Positions 1-6,462 of a stretch of DNA of 12,684 nucleotides are shown here, piece after piece. The number at the start of each line of letters is the position of its first letter. The first letter of the stretch is position 1. Under the pieces are notes generated by a model. That model did not search any database. It was not told the DNA's origin and worked only from the letters and a program-made list of their open reading frames with translations. The translations under genes were made by a program, and so were the position numbers. Where the stretch lies: the NCBI GenBank assembly GCA_002373615.1, contig DFKU01000056.1, positions 1,377-14,060 on the forward strand, in the 5' to 3' direction. Source of the DNA: Alphaproteobacteria bacterium UBA3637 (GTDB lineage Bacteria; Pseudomonadota; Alphaproteobacteria; CAAHEQ01; UBA3637).

Positions 1-758
1 ATATAGGGCATCAACTTTTTGGTATCAGCGTGGGCATTGATAAGGTTTTGAGTGATTTTGCTGGGGTAAGAGGTCGTATAGCGAATCCTTTGAAGCCCGC
101 GGATTTTGGCTACATCGCGGATAAGGTCGCCCAAATCCCTGCCCTGATCCCCATGCCAACAATTCACATTCTGCCCCAAGAGCATAATTTCCTTGGCGCC
201 TGCTTTCACCAGCGCTTTGGCTTCCTTCAAAATATCCGCTGAGGGGCGGGAATATTCGCACCCCCTTGTATATGGTACCACGCAATAAGAGCAAAAATTA
301 TCGCACCCTTCCTGAATCGCCAAAAAAGCATTCGCATTACTGGTCTTTGGCATAGGTAACGCATCAAATTTAGATTCTGCCGGAAAATCTGCCTGAATCA
401 GGCGCCCCTTTCCCCGTTGATAACGCGCAATCATTGCCGGCAATTCATGATAATTTTGGGGACCAACCGCGATATCAATCAAGGGGGAACGACGCAGGAT
501 TTCACGACCTTCCGCTTGAACCACGCATCCCGCCACTATAATAAGGGCTGACTTTTTCTTAAGATTTCCCAAGCGTCCGATTTCCGAAAAAAGCTTTTCT
601 GAGGCCTTTTCACGAATATGACACGTATTCAATAATAAAATATCTGCTTGTTCGGGTTTATCCGTTTGATTATAACCATGCAACGCCAGCGCCTGAATCA
701 TTCGATTCGAATCGTACACATTCATTTGACAACCAAATGTTTTGACGTAAAGTTTCAT
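1..758 (-). CDS. miaB: MiaB, tRNA-2-methylthio-N6-isopentenyladenosine synthase (partial, N-terminal 252 codons)
   Basis: Radical-SAM methylthiotransferase that adds the 2-methylthio group to i6A37 of tRNAs reading UNN codons. The protein starts MKLYVKTFGCQMNVYDSNRM, the classic N-terminal UPF0004 motif with the first auxiliary-cluster cysteine (C10). It continues with LLNTCHIREKA (second cysteine) and VAGCVVQ (third cysteine). The radical-SAM motif CDNFCSYC followed by VVPYTRG gives the CxxxCxxC cluster, and LLGQNVN and RYTTSYP follow. The reading frame runs off the left edge, so the rest of the radical-SAM domain and the C-terminal TRAM domain are missing here. The start ATG overlaps the stop of the upstream gene as ATGA, with an AAAGG about 11 bases before it, which suggests translational coupling. 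Family identification is firm; only the start and the missing 3' part limit the entry. Confidence 0.96.
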   Translation of the reverse strand, partial: MKLYVKTFGCQMNVYDSNRMIQALALHGYNQTDKPEQADILLLNTCHIREKASEKLFSEIGRLGNLKKKSALIIVAGCVVQAEGREILRRSPLIDIAVGPQNYHELPAMIARYQRGKGRLIQADFPAESKFDALPMPKTSNANAFLAIQEGCDNFCSYCVVPYTRGCEYSRPSADILKEAKALVKAGAKEIMLLGQNVNCWHGDQGRDLGDLIRDVAKIRGLQRIRYTTSYPSKITQNLINAHADTKKLMPY

Positions 759-1498
759 AGCGGGTTTGACCTTTCTTTTTGTTTTTTATTCACATATCCC
801 GTTAAGAGCTCTTTTAATTCCGACATAGCCTTTGTTCGTGTGTCATTATTTTTTAATCTTTTTTCAAAATCAGTATATTCGGTATCTGTTAAAATTTCAC
901 GCGCCATTTCCAGTAATTTCCGTGTTTTCCAACGGGAAGCATCCTTCATTGCCGCTTGGCGTTTTTCCGGTGTAATTTGGTAGTTTTTAAGCAGAACACT
1001 GGTCCTGGCAGGAGCAGCACGAATTAAGCTGGGATAATACCACTTATTTTCGGGGCGCTCAGAGGCCAATAAAAGTAAGGTATAAGGGTGTTGAAATTCA
1101 CCAAAAAAAGCATTTTCATCCTTTGAATTTTTTACCAATTTACTTTGATATTCTTTCAACTCTTGTCTGCGTTCGGGAGAAGTATCATAACTTTGCAATA
1201 ACTCCGCCAATTTTACTTGAGCTTCGGCGTTCCCATTTTCCGCCGCCAACTGATACATATAGAGAGCCTGCTTTTCATCTTTTTTCAGCGTATTAATTCC
1301 TTGCATATAGCTGTCCGCCAACTTCATCTGAGACACATCATCATTATAGGCAATGGCGCATACATCTAAAGCCATCATTTCTGCCTCTATTTGTTTTTCT
1401 TGACGATATTTATCCGCCATTGGACAATACGCCATGGCGGGAATCCCCCAAAACACCATCCATAAAAAAACTATTTTTTCAAAACAACGTCCACCCAT
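755..1498 (-). CDS. Secreted Sel1-like (TPR-like) repeat protein
   Basis: A 247-residue protein of unknown specific function. Residues 1-23 look like a Sec signal peptide: a short charged start, the hydrophobic stretch IVFLWMVFWGIPAMA, then AYC, so cleavage around AMA is likely and the product should be periplasmic. Residues about 59-101 (ADSYMQGI...ALYMYQLAAENGNAEAQVKLAELL) match the Sel1-like repeat pattern, an alpha-alpha repeat used in protein-protein contacts. The rest is charged and mostly helical with no catalytic motif I recognise. The start is supported by a strong AGGAGG seven bases upstream. That start lies 28 bases inside the preceding zinc-ribbon gene, and the stop overlaps the miaB start, so all three genes are probably co-transcribed. 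The Sel1 assignment is moderately sure; the role is unknown. Confidence 0.85.
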   Translation of the reverse strand: MGGRCFEKIVFLWMVFWGIPAMAYCPMADKYRQEKQIEAEMMALDVCAIAYNDDVSQMKLADSYMQGINTLKKDEKQALYMYQLAAENGNAEAQVKLAELLQSYDTSPERRQELKEYQSKLVKNSKDENAFFGEFQHPYTLLLLASERPENKWYYPSLIRAAPARTSVLLKNYQITPEKRQAAMKDASRWKTRKLLEMAREILTDTEYTDFEKRLKNNDTRTKAMSELKELLTGYVNKKQKERSNPL

Positions 1499-2313
1499 TG
1501 AATTTCCTCCTCAACCGGAACATAAGTCCCAAAAAATGGTTGCTCCATATCAGGATATAAAACGCCCGATGGCAAATAAATTTCCTTTTCAAAAGCCAAA
1601 GCTCCTTTTGTATTATAGGCTAAAGCATAAATTTTTTCAGGAACCGATACAACCTCCTGAGTTTTATTTTTTAAAGTACCTTCAATTAAAATAGCATCCC
1701 CCGTTGGCGTTTTACGAAAACGTACCGATTGAACGGAAGGCATTTGTTGCGTTTGAATAGGATGGATTTCCTCCGTCACAGCTGGCAATTCTTGGACTTG
1801 TGAAACCACAATTTGTTCGTTTTCCACAACTTTGGGTACAACTTTTTTGGGCACTTTCGGTGAAACTAAGACCGACTTTTTTTGATGCATATAATCTATC
1901 GTAGACACTGGAGGCATCAACAAAGATCGATTGAGTAATAAGTCACGATACAGCCACACCATTACCATAAAACAAATTAACAAGATAGAACATAATAAAA
2001 TCCAAAAATAAGGAATAATAGAAGATGTTTTTTGAATTTGAACAGGTCGAAAAGCCTCAGGTAAAACAGGTTTTTCATTGGCTGGGGAAATTTCTGGCGT
2101 TTTAAGCGTTATCTTTTCCGTTCTGGTTTGAACAGACAAAACCGCATCATCGGGCGGAACAAGAGATGCTATTTTTGAAGGAGAAACCTCTTGTTTTTGA
2201 TGGAACATAAAAATATGTTGGCATGCAGAACATTGCACTTTTTTGCCGTTGGAAAGCTTGATTTCCGATGGAATTTGATATTTTGCAGAACATTTTGGAC
2301 ATGTAATAAGCAT
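1471..2313 (-). CDS. Zinc-ribbon (MJ0042-type) membrane protein with DUF3426-like C-terminal domain
   Basis: A 280-residue protein of unknown function. It begins MLITCPKCSAKYQIP and continues with VQCSACQHIF, so C5, C8, C28 and C31 form the zinc ribbon usual at the N-terminus of this family. A polar, proline-rich linker follows, then one membrane segment (about residues 99-122, IIPYFWILLCSILLICFMVM). The extracytoplasmic part ends in a beta-rich domain (VRFRKTPTGDAILIEGTLKN... to the C-terminus) like DUF3426. The frame extends upstream to 2382, but the family begins right at the zinc ribbon and the extra residues would cross the promoter, so I chose the ATG at 2311-2313, which has a purine-rich GGGAAAG upstream. 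The gene is divergent from ftsE. A regulatory or envelope-sensing role is only a guess. Confidence 0.88.
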   Translation of the reverse strand: MLITCPKCSAKYQIPSEIKLSNGKKVQCSACQHIFMFHQKQEVSPSKIASLVPPDDAVLSVQTRTEKITLKTPEISPANEKPVLPEAFRPVQIQKTSSIIPYFWILLCSILLICFMVMVWLYRDLLLNRSLLMPPVSTIDYMHQKKSVLVSPKVPKKVVPKVVENEQIVVSQVQELPAVTEEIHPIQTQQMPSVQSVRFRKTPTGDAILIEGTLKNKTQEVVSVPEKIYALAYNTKGALAFEKEIYLPSGVLYPDMEQPFFGTYVPVEEEIQWVDVVLKK

Positions 2314-2329
2314 TTTTTTCTTTCCCTTT

Positions 2330-2358
2330 TTGTAAAAATGGTGTACATAGTATATACT
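2330..2358 (+). promoter_or_regulatory. Putative sigma70-type promoter for the ftsEX operon
   Basis: TTGTAA (2330-2335), a 17-base spacer and TATACT (2353-2358) lie ahead of ftsE, giving a leader of about 40 bases. The -10 is the other half of the 12-base palindrome used by the divergent promoter, so the two transcripts would start about 20 bases apart and the two complexes would exclude each other. The AT-rich setting makes chance matches possible. Confidence 0.5.
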
Positions 2359-2378
2359 AGTTTTAAAAAAAGATGCAA
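2349..2378 (-). promoter_or_regulatory. Putative sigma70-type promoter for the zinc-ribbon/Sel1/miaB operon
   Basis: Read on the minus strand there is TTGCAT (2378-2373), an 18-base spacer, and TATACT (2354-2349), giving a start near 2342 and a leader of roughly 29 bases. The -10 lies in the palindrome TAGTATATACTA (2348-2359), so it overlaps the promoter reading the other way. This is a motif-based inference only. Confidence 0.5.
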
Positions 2379-2404
2379 ACACTTTTTAAAAAAAGGATAA
2401 AAAA

Positions 2405-3163
2405 ATGACATCAAACGAAGCTCTTTCGCCTGTAATTGCCGAATTTAACGGTGTTTCGTTTCGCTATAAGGGAAGCACAGATGTTTTAAAAGACATTCAT
2501 TTTTCATTGGCCCCCGGCTCCTTTCATTTTATGACAGGGGAAAGTGGCGCCGGAAAAACATCTTTATTGGGACTCCTTTATTTAGATCATTTACCGACAA
2601 AAGGACGTGTGCGTTTATTTGGGCAAACGGTGGATTCTTTATCCCGTTCGGCCAAAGCAATGGTACGTCGTCAAATTGGGGTTGTTTTTCAAGATTATCG
2701 TTTGTTAGAACATTTAACAGCTTTTGATAATGTCGCCCTGCCCTTACGTTTAATTGGGGAAAAAGAAAGTGAAATCAGACGTCATGTTTCTGAATTGTTG
2801 GCTTGGGTGGGATTAGAAAAACAGATGCGTGCTTATCCTCAAGAATTATCCGGCGGAGAGCAACAGCGCATTGCCATTGCCAGAGCAGTCATCCACAAGC
2901 CTTCTCTGTTATTGGCAGATGAACCGACCGGAAACGTGGACGATGCTATGGCTAAACGTTTGTTGCATCTGTTCTTGGAACTCAATAAGTTAGGGACAAC
3001 GGTTGTCGTAGCGACACACAATATGGAATTGGTACGGACGTTTCAATTTCCTCAACTGCATTTAAATCACGGGAAATTGGAATTGATTCCGCCTTTAACA
3101 TCCTACACTGATATGGCGACCAGACTGTTAAACAAAGGAAATAAAGATGCGCAAGAAAAATGA
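2405..3163 (+). CDS. ftsE: FtsE, cell-division ABC transporter ATP-binding protein
   Basis: Cytoplasmic ATPase of the FtsEX complex, which sits at the division ring and drives activation of periplasmic peptidoglycan hydrolases rather than transporting a solute. All ABC ATPase motifs are present: Walker A GESGAGKT (residues 45-52), Q-loop VFQDYRLL (Q96), signature LSGGEQQ (148-154), Walker B LLLADEP (E173) and the H-loop histidine H205 in ATHN. VVFQDYRLL and PTGNVD are typical of FtsE within the LolD/MacB-like group. At 252 residues it is slightly longer than the usual 220-230, with the excess at both ends. AAGGAT lies seven bases before the ATG. Its last 17 bases overlap ftsX, which secures the assignment. 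Confidence 0.95.
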   Translation: MTSNEALSPVIAEFNGVSFRYKGSTDVLKDIHFSLAPGSFHFMTGESGAGKTSLLGLLYLDHLPTKGRVRLFGQTVDSLSRSAKAMVRRQIGVVFQDYRLLEHLTAFDNVALPLRLIGEKESEIRRHVSELLAWVGLEKQMRAYPQELSGGEQQRIAIARAVIHKPSLLLADEPTGNVDDAMAKRLLHLFLELNKLGTTVVVATHNMELVRTFQFPQLHLNHGKLELIPPLTSYTDMATRLLNKGNKDAQEK

Positions 3164-4037
3164 TTTTTTATTTACAAAAGATGCCACTCGTTTTTACTTT
3201 CCATGGATGTGTTGGTTAATGGTTTTTATTAGCACTTTCATTTGTGGTGGGGGCATGCTGATTTATAATTCCTTAACCGGTTGGCAAAGGGGGGTATCAG
3301 AATCGCTGACCGTACAGATTAATACCTATGATGAAGAAGGACGTGATCGAGGGGAATTGGTTTTACAAGATGTAGAAAAGGCTTTATCCATCTTGCGCAC
3401 TACTCCGGGTGTTATCGGCGCCAGTGTTTTGAGTGATGCCCAAATGAATGATTTGATGGCGCCGTGGGTGGGGGCAGATGTTGCCGTGACGTCTTTACCG
3501 GTACCCAAACTGATTGATGTGGCAATAGATGCGGATAATCCACCGTTTTTAGAACAACTGAAGGCTGATTTATCGGCTCATGTTCCATCAGCCACCATGG
3601 ACAGTCACAGGATTTGGTTGTCTGAATTAGTTCAATTATCCAATCATATCTTAAAATTAATCATATTTGTTTTAATTTTATTGGCAACAACAACCGGTTT
3701 TACTGTGGCCTATACAACACGTTCCACCTTAAAAATCCATGAAGGGGTCATTAAATTGGTCCACATGATGGGGGCAAAGGATTTATATATCACAGAGAAA
3801 TACGCTTTATTAAATGCAAAATATGCTTTATTTGGAAGCATTTTGGGTACAATAACGGCCTTGCCTTTATTGTGGTTTATCATCAGTTTTTTTCAAAAGG
3901 CTTCCGAAACCGTTTTTCAAACACAATATTCCTCCATTCAATGGGGAATTTTAGGGGGAATTCCAATAGTGGTTGCCGTGTTAGCCTTTATGACAACTTT
4001 TAAAACAGTTCTTTCTTATTTGAGGCGATTTTTATAA
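3147..4037 (+). CDS. ftsX: FtsX, cell-division ABC transporter permease
   Basis: Inner-membrane partner of FtsE that passes the ATPase cycle to periplasmic murein-hydrolase activators. The 296 residues show the FtsX plan: a cytoplasmic N-terminus, TM1 (about 19-42), a periplasmic domain (about 43-165), then three membrane segments at about 168-190, 224-249 and 264-288. KLVHMMGAKDLYI (about 203-215), between TM2 and TM3, matches the conserved cytoplasmic coupling segment of the family. A good AAAGGAA lies ahead of the ATG, inside the end of ftsE. The stop TAA shares its last A with the ATG of the next gene. FtsX sequences diverge widely, but topology and the ftsE linkage make this secure. Confidence 0.93.
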   Translation: MRKKNDFLFTKDATRFYFPWMCWLMVFISTFICGGGMLIYNSLTGWQRGVSESLTVQINTYDEEGRDRGELVLQDVEKALSILRTTPGVIGASVLSDAQMNDLMAPWVGADVAVTSLPVPKLIDVAIDADNPPFLEQLKADLSAHVPSATMDSHRIWLSELVQLSNHILKLIIFVLILLATTTGFTVAYTTRSTLKIHEGVIKLVHMMGAKDLYITEKYALLNAKYALFGSILGTITALPLLWFIISFFQKASETVFQTQYSSIQWGILGGIPIVVAVLAFMTTFKTVLSYLRRFL

Positions 4038-4612
4038 TGAAATTTTTAAAAACTTTTTTGGGATATTTCTTTGTTTTATTGGGAACCATTTGGGTCATTG
4101 GTTTTATTGCCTTTTCTTGCTATGCTATCGGGATGAAATATAGACCAACCGAGACAGCTGAAGCCATTGTTGCTCTGACAGGGGGGAATGATCGCATTAA
4201 AGAAGCGATTCGTTTATTGGAAGAAGATAAGGCACCGAAACTTTTCATTTCTGGGGTCAATGGGAATGTAACGGGATTTCATTTATTAAAAGAAGTTTCC
4301 AAAGAAACACAAGAAAAAATAGAATTAGGATACAAGGCCAAAACAACCCGAATGAATGCCGTTGAAACAGCCGAATGGGTACAAAAAAACAACATTCACA
4401 CCATTATTTTGGTGACCAGTTTTTACCATATGCCCAGAAGTTTATTAGAGGTTAAAAGAGCCATACCAAATTTAAAAGTTTCACCATTTGCTGTCTTTCC
4501 CAAAAGTTTTGGAGAAAATACGGATTGGTTGCACACACGTTATGCGTGGCAATTGTTTTTAGAGTATCATAAATTTTTAGTAGATTATTTTTTTAAAGGA
4601 GTTGTACAATGA
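4037..4612 (+). CDS. YdcF/ElyC-like DUF218 membrane-anchored protein
   Basis: A 191-residue protein with one N-terminal membrane segment (about 8-30) and a DUF218 domain. Visible family features are AIVALTGGNDRIKEAIRLL (43-61), LFISGVNG (69-76), TTRMNAVETAEW (103-114) and ILVTSFYHMPRS (124-135). The group includes E. coli YdcF, SanA and ElyC, linked to envelope integrity and peptidoglycan or polysaccharide intermediates, but the biochemistry is poorly known. The gene sits between ftsX (one-base overlap) and plsC (ATGA overlap), an arrangement familiar from alphaproteobacterial genomes. It therefore probably works at the membrane surface during envelope assembly. Family call firm; function inferred. 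Confidence 0.88.
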   Translation: MKFLKTFLGYFFVLLGTIWVIGFIAFSCYAIGMKYRPTETAEAIVALTGGNDRIKEAIRLLEEDKAPKLFISGVNGNVTGFHLLKEVSKETQEKIELGYKAKTTRMNAVETAEWVQKNNIHTIILVTSFYHMPRSLLEVKRAIPNLKVSPFAVFPKSFGENTDWLHTRYAWQLFLEYHKFLVDYFFKGVVQ

Positions 4613-5331
4613 TTAGATCTGTTTTATTTTTAATTACCTTTTATTTATTTACAGCGGTGTTATTCACACTGATGTTGCCCACCTTGATTTTGCCGAGATG
4701 CGTAGCCTTTTATTTCCTGTCGTTTTGGACAAAAGGCGCCAGATGGTTATTAAAGGTATTTTGCCACGTTGAAGTGCGCATTAGAGGCTTGGAAAATTTA
4801 CCCCAAAAGAATGGATATATTGTGGCATCAAAACATGAATCCGCCATGGAAACGGTATTATTCCATAGTTTAGTTCCCAATGTCTTTTATGTGTTTAAAC
4901 GAGAATTGTTATGGATACCATTGGCCAACTTACATGCCCTGAAGACAGGCTGTGTTGGCATTGACAGAAGCGGCAGATCTGTTACCATGCGCAAGATGTT
5001 AGAAAAAACAAAAAAACATCTAGCAGAAGGGCTCAACTTGGTCATTTTTCCGGAAGGGACACGGGTGGCGCCCGATGCCCCCACAAAATGTGCCCCAGGG
5101 GTTGCCTTTTTATACGCCAATTGTAATGTGCCTGTGGTACCTGTCGCACTGAACACAGGGTATTGTTGGGCAAAAAATAAAACCTTAAAGCATGCGGGAA
5201 CAGTTACCGTTTCATTCTTAAAGCCTATTGAACCCGGATTAGAAAAACGTGAATTTTTACATAAATTAGAAACAGAATTGGAAGCTGAGCAAAAGAAATT
5301 ACCGCATCCGCAAGGAAAAAAATGCACTTAA
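4609..5331 (+). CDS. plsC: PlsC-type 1-acyl-sn-glycerol-3-phosphate acyltransferase
   Basis: Transfers an acyl chain to lysophosphatidic acid to make phosphatidic acid, the precursor of membrane phospholipids. The 240 residues begin with a hydrophobic anchor (about 4-30). Acyltransferase motif I is KHESAMET, with H76 and an acidic residue four positions further on, which here is E81 in place of the more common Asp. Motif II-like RELLWIPL (98-105), motif III FPEGTR (147-152) and motif IV VPVVPVALN (174-182) follow in the right order and spacing. H-x4-E is, to my knowledge, common among alphaproteobacterial PlsC proteins, so activity is expected. It overlaps the DUF218 gene by four bases and the AnmK-like gene by ten. 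Confidence 0.92.
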   Translation: MIRSVLFLITFYLFTAVLFTLMLPTLILPRCVAFYFLSFWTKGARWLLKVFCHVEVRIRGLENLPQKNGYIVASKHESAMETVLFHSLVPNVFYVFKRELLWIPLANLHALKTGCVGIDRSGRSVTMRKMLEKTKKHLAEGLNLVIFPEGTRVAPDAPTKCAPGVAFLYANCNVPVVPVALNTGYCWAKNKTLKHAGTVTVSFLKPIEPGLEKREFLHKLETELEAEQKKLPHPQGKKCT

Positions 5332-6413
5332 AAGAACAATGGATTTTGGGGCTTTATTCGGATACTTCTGGGCAAGAGGTGGAGGTTGCCTGTGTCTTGA
5401 CGGACGGGCTGGATATTTTGAAAGTGGAAAATTCCTTGAATCGACCCTACCCTTACGAATTAAAAGATAAGTTATTAAATATCAATGATGAACACGTGGC
5501 TGATAAAAACTATCTGGACACTTTGGAAAATGAAGTAACTGAATTTTTTATCGGGGTTTTAAAAGAAGCGTTAGAATCCACCGCCGTAAAACCTGATTAT
5601 ATTTCGGTAATGGGCCCCATTATTAAAAATTCACCACAAGAAAAGAGGACCATAGAAATCGGTGATTTAAGGAAAATAGCAAGCCTGTTTAAAATCCCCG
5701 TTATCGGGCATTTTATGCAGGCGGATTTAATGGCAGGGGGTGTTGGAAGCCCTTTGAAAGCTGTCTTTTGGGAAGCTTTATCAAGGAATATTGAAAAGCC
5801 GTTGATTATTGCAAATGTGGGGGGAATTTTAAAGTTGACCTATTTGGGGCCCAGTGGCGAAATGATGGGCTTTGATGTGGGAATCGGCACCCGTTTGATG
5901 GACGAGTGGGTATTCAAAAAAACAGGCCAAAGTCAAGATGAAGATGGGTGGTTGTCGGCGCAAGGGAAAGCAAATAAAAAAGTAGTAAAAGCGATGTTAG
6001 CGCATCCCTATTTCAATCAAAAGCCCCCAAAGGCTGTGGCACCCGAAGAATTTGGCTCTTTAATTGATCAGTTGGAAGGATTATCGCCTGCCGATGGATG
6101 CGCCACTTTGGTGGATTTTTTTATTGAAAGCTTTAAAAAGGCAGATCGCTTTTTACCCGAAAGAGCCAAAAAAGGCATTGTCATTGGGGGGGGATTAAAA
6201 AATCCCAGCTTATTTTTGGCCCTTAAACAAGCCTTACCGGAGATTCAAAAGGGAACAGAATGTTGGACCTTTCATGAACATTTGAACGCCATTGGGACAG
6301 CCTTTTTAGGGGCAAGGCGTTTGATGAATCTGCCCATCAGTTTGCCCTCAACAACAGGGGTCAAAGAGGCGATCAGTGGCGGTGAAGTTTTTGAGCCCCA
6401 ACCTGATAAATAA
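5322..6413 (+). CDS. AnmK-like protein, divergent anhydro-N-acetylmuramic acid kinase family
   Basis: True AnmK cleaves and phosphorylates 1,6-anhydro-MurNAc in peptidoglycan recycling. Family traits along the 363 residues are TIEIGDLRKIA (110-120), D135 in QADLMAGGVGSPL at the catalytic Asp position, ANVGGI (164-169), GFDVGIGTRLMDEW (183-196), DEDGWLSAQGK (206-216), PYFNQKPPK (229-237), VIGGGLKNP (287-295) and NAIGTAFLGAR near the end. The N-terminal phosphate loop, normally SGTSxDGxD, is SDTSGQEVE here. The HGQT segment is replaced by VMGPIIKNSP, and PPKSTGRE by PPKAVAPEE. The length is normal and there is no frameshift, so it is maintained but may have changed or lost activity. The start is set by AAGGA seven bases before the ATG, inside plsC. 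Family call is good; enzymatic activity is uncertain. Confidence 0.78.
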   Translation: MHLKEQWILGLYSDTSGQEVEVACVLTDGLDILKVENSLNRPYPYELKDKLLNINDEHVADKNYLDTLENEVTEFFIGVLKEALESTAVKPDYISVMGPIIKNSPQEKRTIEIGDLRKIASLFKIPVIGHFMQADLMAGGVGSPLKAVFWEALSRNIEKPLIIANVGGILKLTYLGPSGEMMGFDVGIGTRLMDEWVFKKTGQSQDEDGWLSAQGKANKKVVKAMLAHPYFNQKPPKAVAPEEFGSLIDQLEGLSPADGCATLVDFFIESFKKADRFLPERAKKGIVIGGGLKNPSLFLALKQALPEIQKGTECWTFHEHLNAIGTAFLGARRLMNLPISLPSTTGVKEAISGGEVFEPQPDK

Positions 6414-6440
6414 AAAAGGCATAGTCCTTTAAACTATGCC
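6412..6440 (-). terminator. Intrinsic terminator of the antiporter gene
   Basis: A perfect 8-base stem (GGCATAGT 6418-6425, ACTATGCC 6433-6440) has a 7-base loop. Read on the minus strand it is followed by six T residues (6417-6412), 22 bases beyond the antiporter stop. The T-run overlaps the stop codon of the converging AnmK-like gene. On the plus strand the stem is followed by A residues, so it should terminate mainly minus-strand transcripts. Confidence 0.8.
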
Positions 6441-6462
6441 AAAAAATAAAAATCAAGAGATT

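Noticed and set aside
2314..2382. Longer N-terminus for the zinc-ribbon protein
   Set aside because: It would add 23 residues ahead of the zinc ribbon, cross the predicted promoter, and has no good ribosome binding site; family members begin at the zinc ribbon.
4887..5327. 146-codon minus-strand frame
   Set aside because: Antisense to plsC with its conserved motifs; no independent support.
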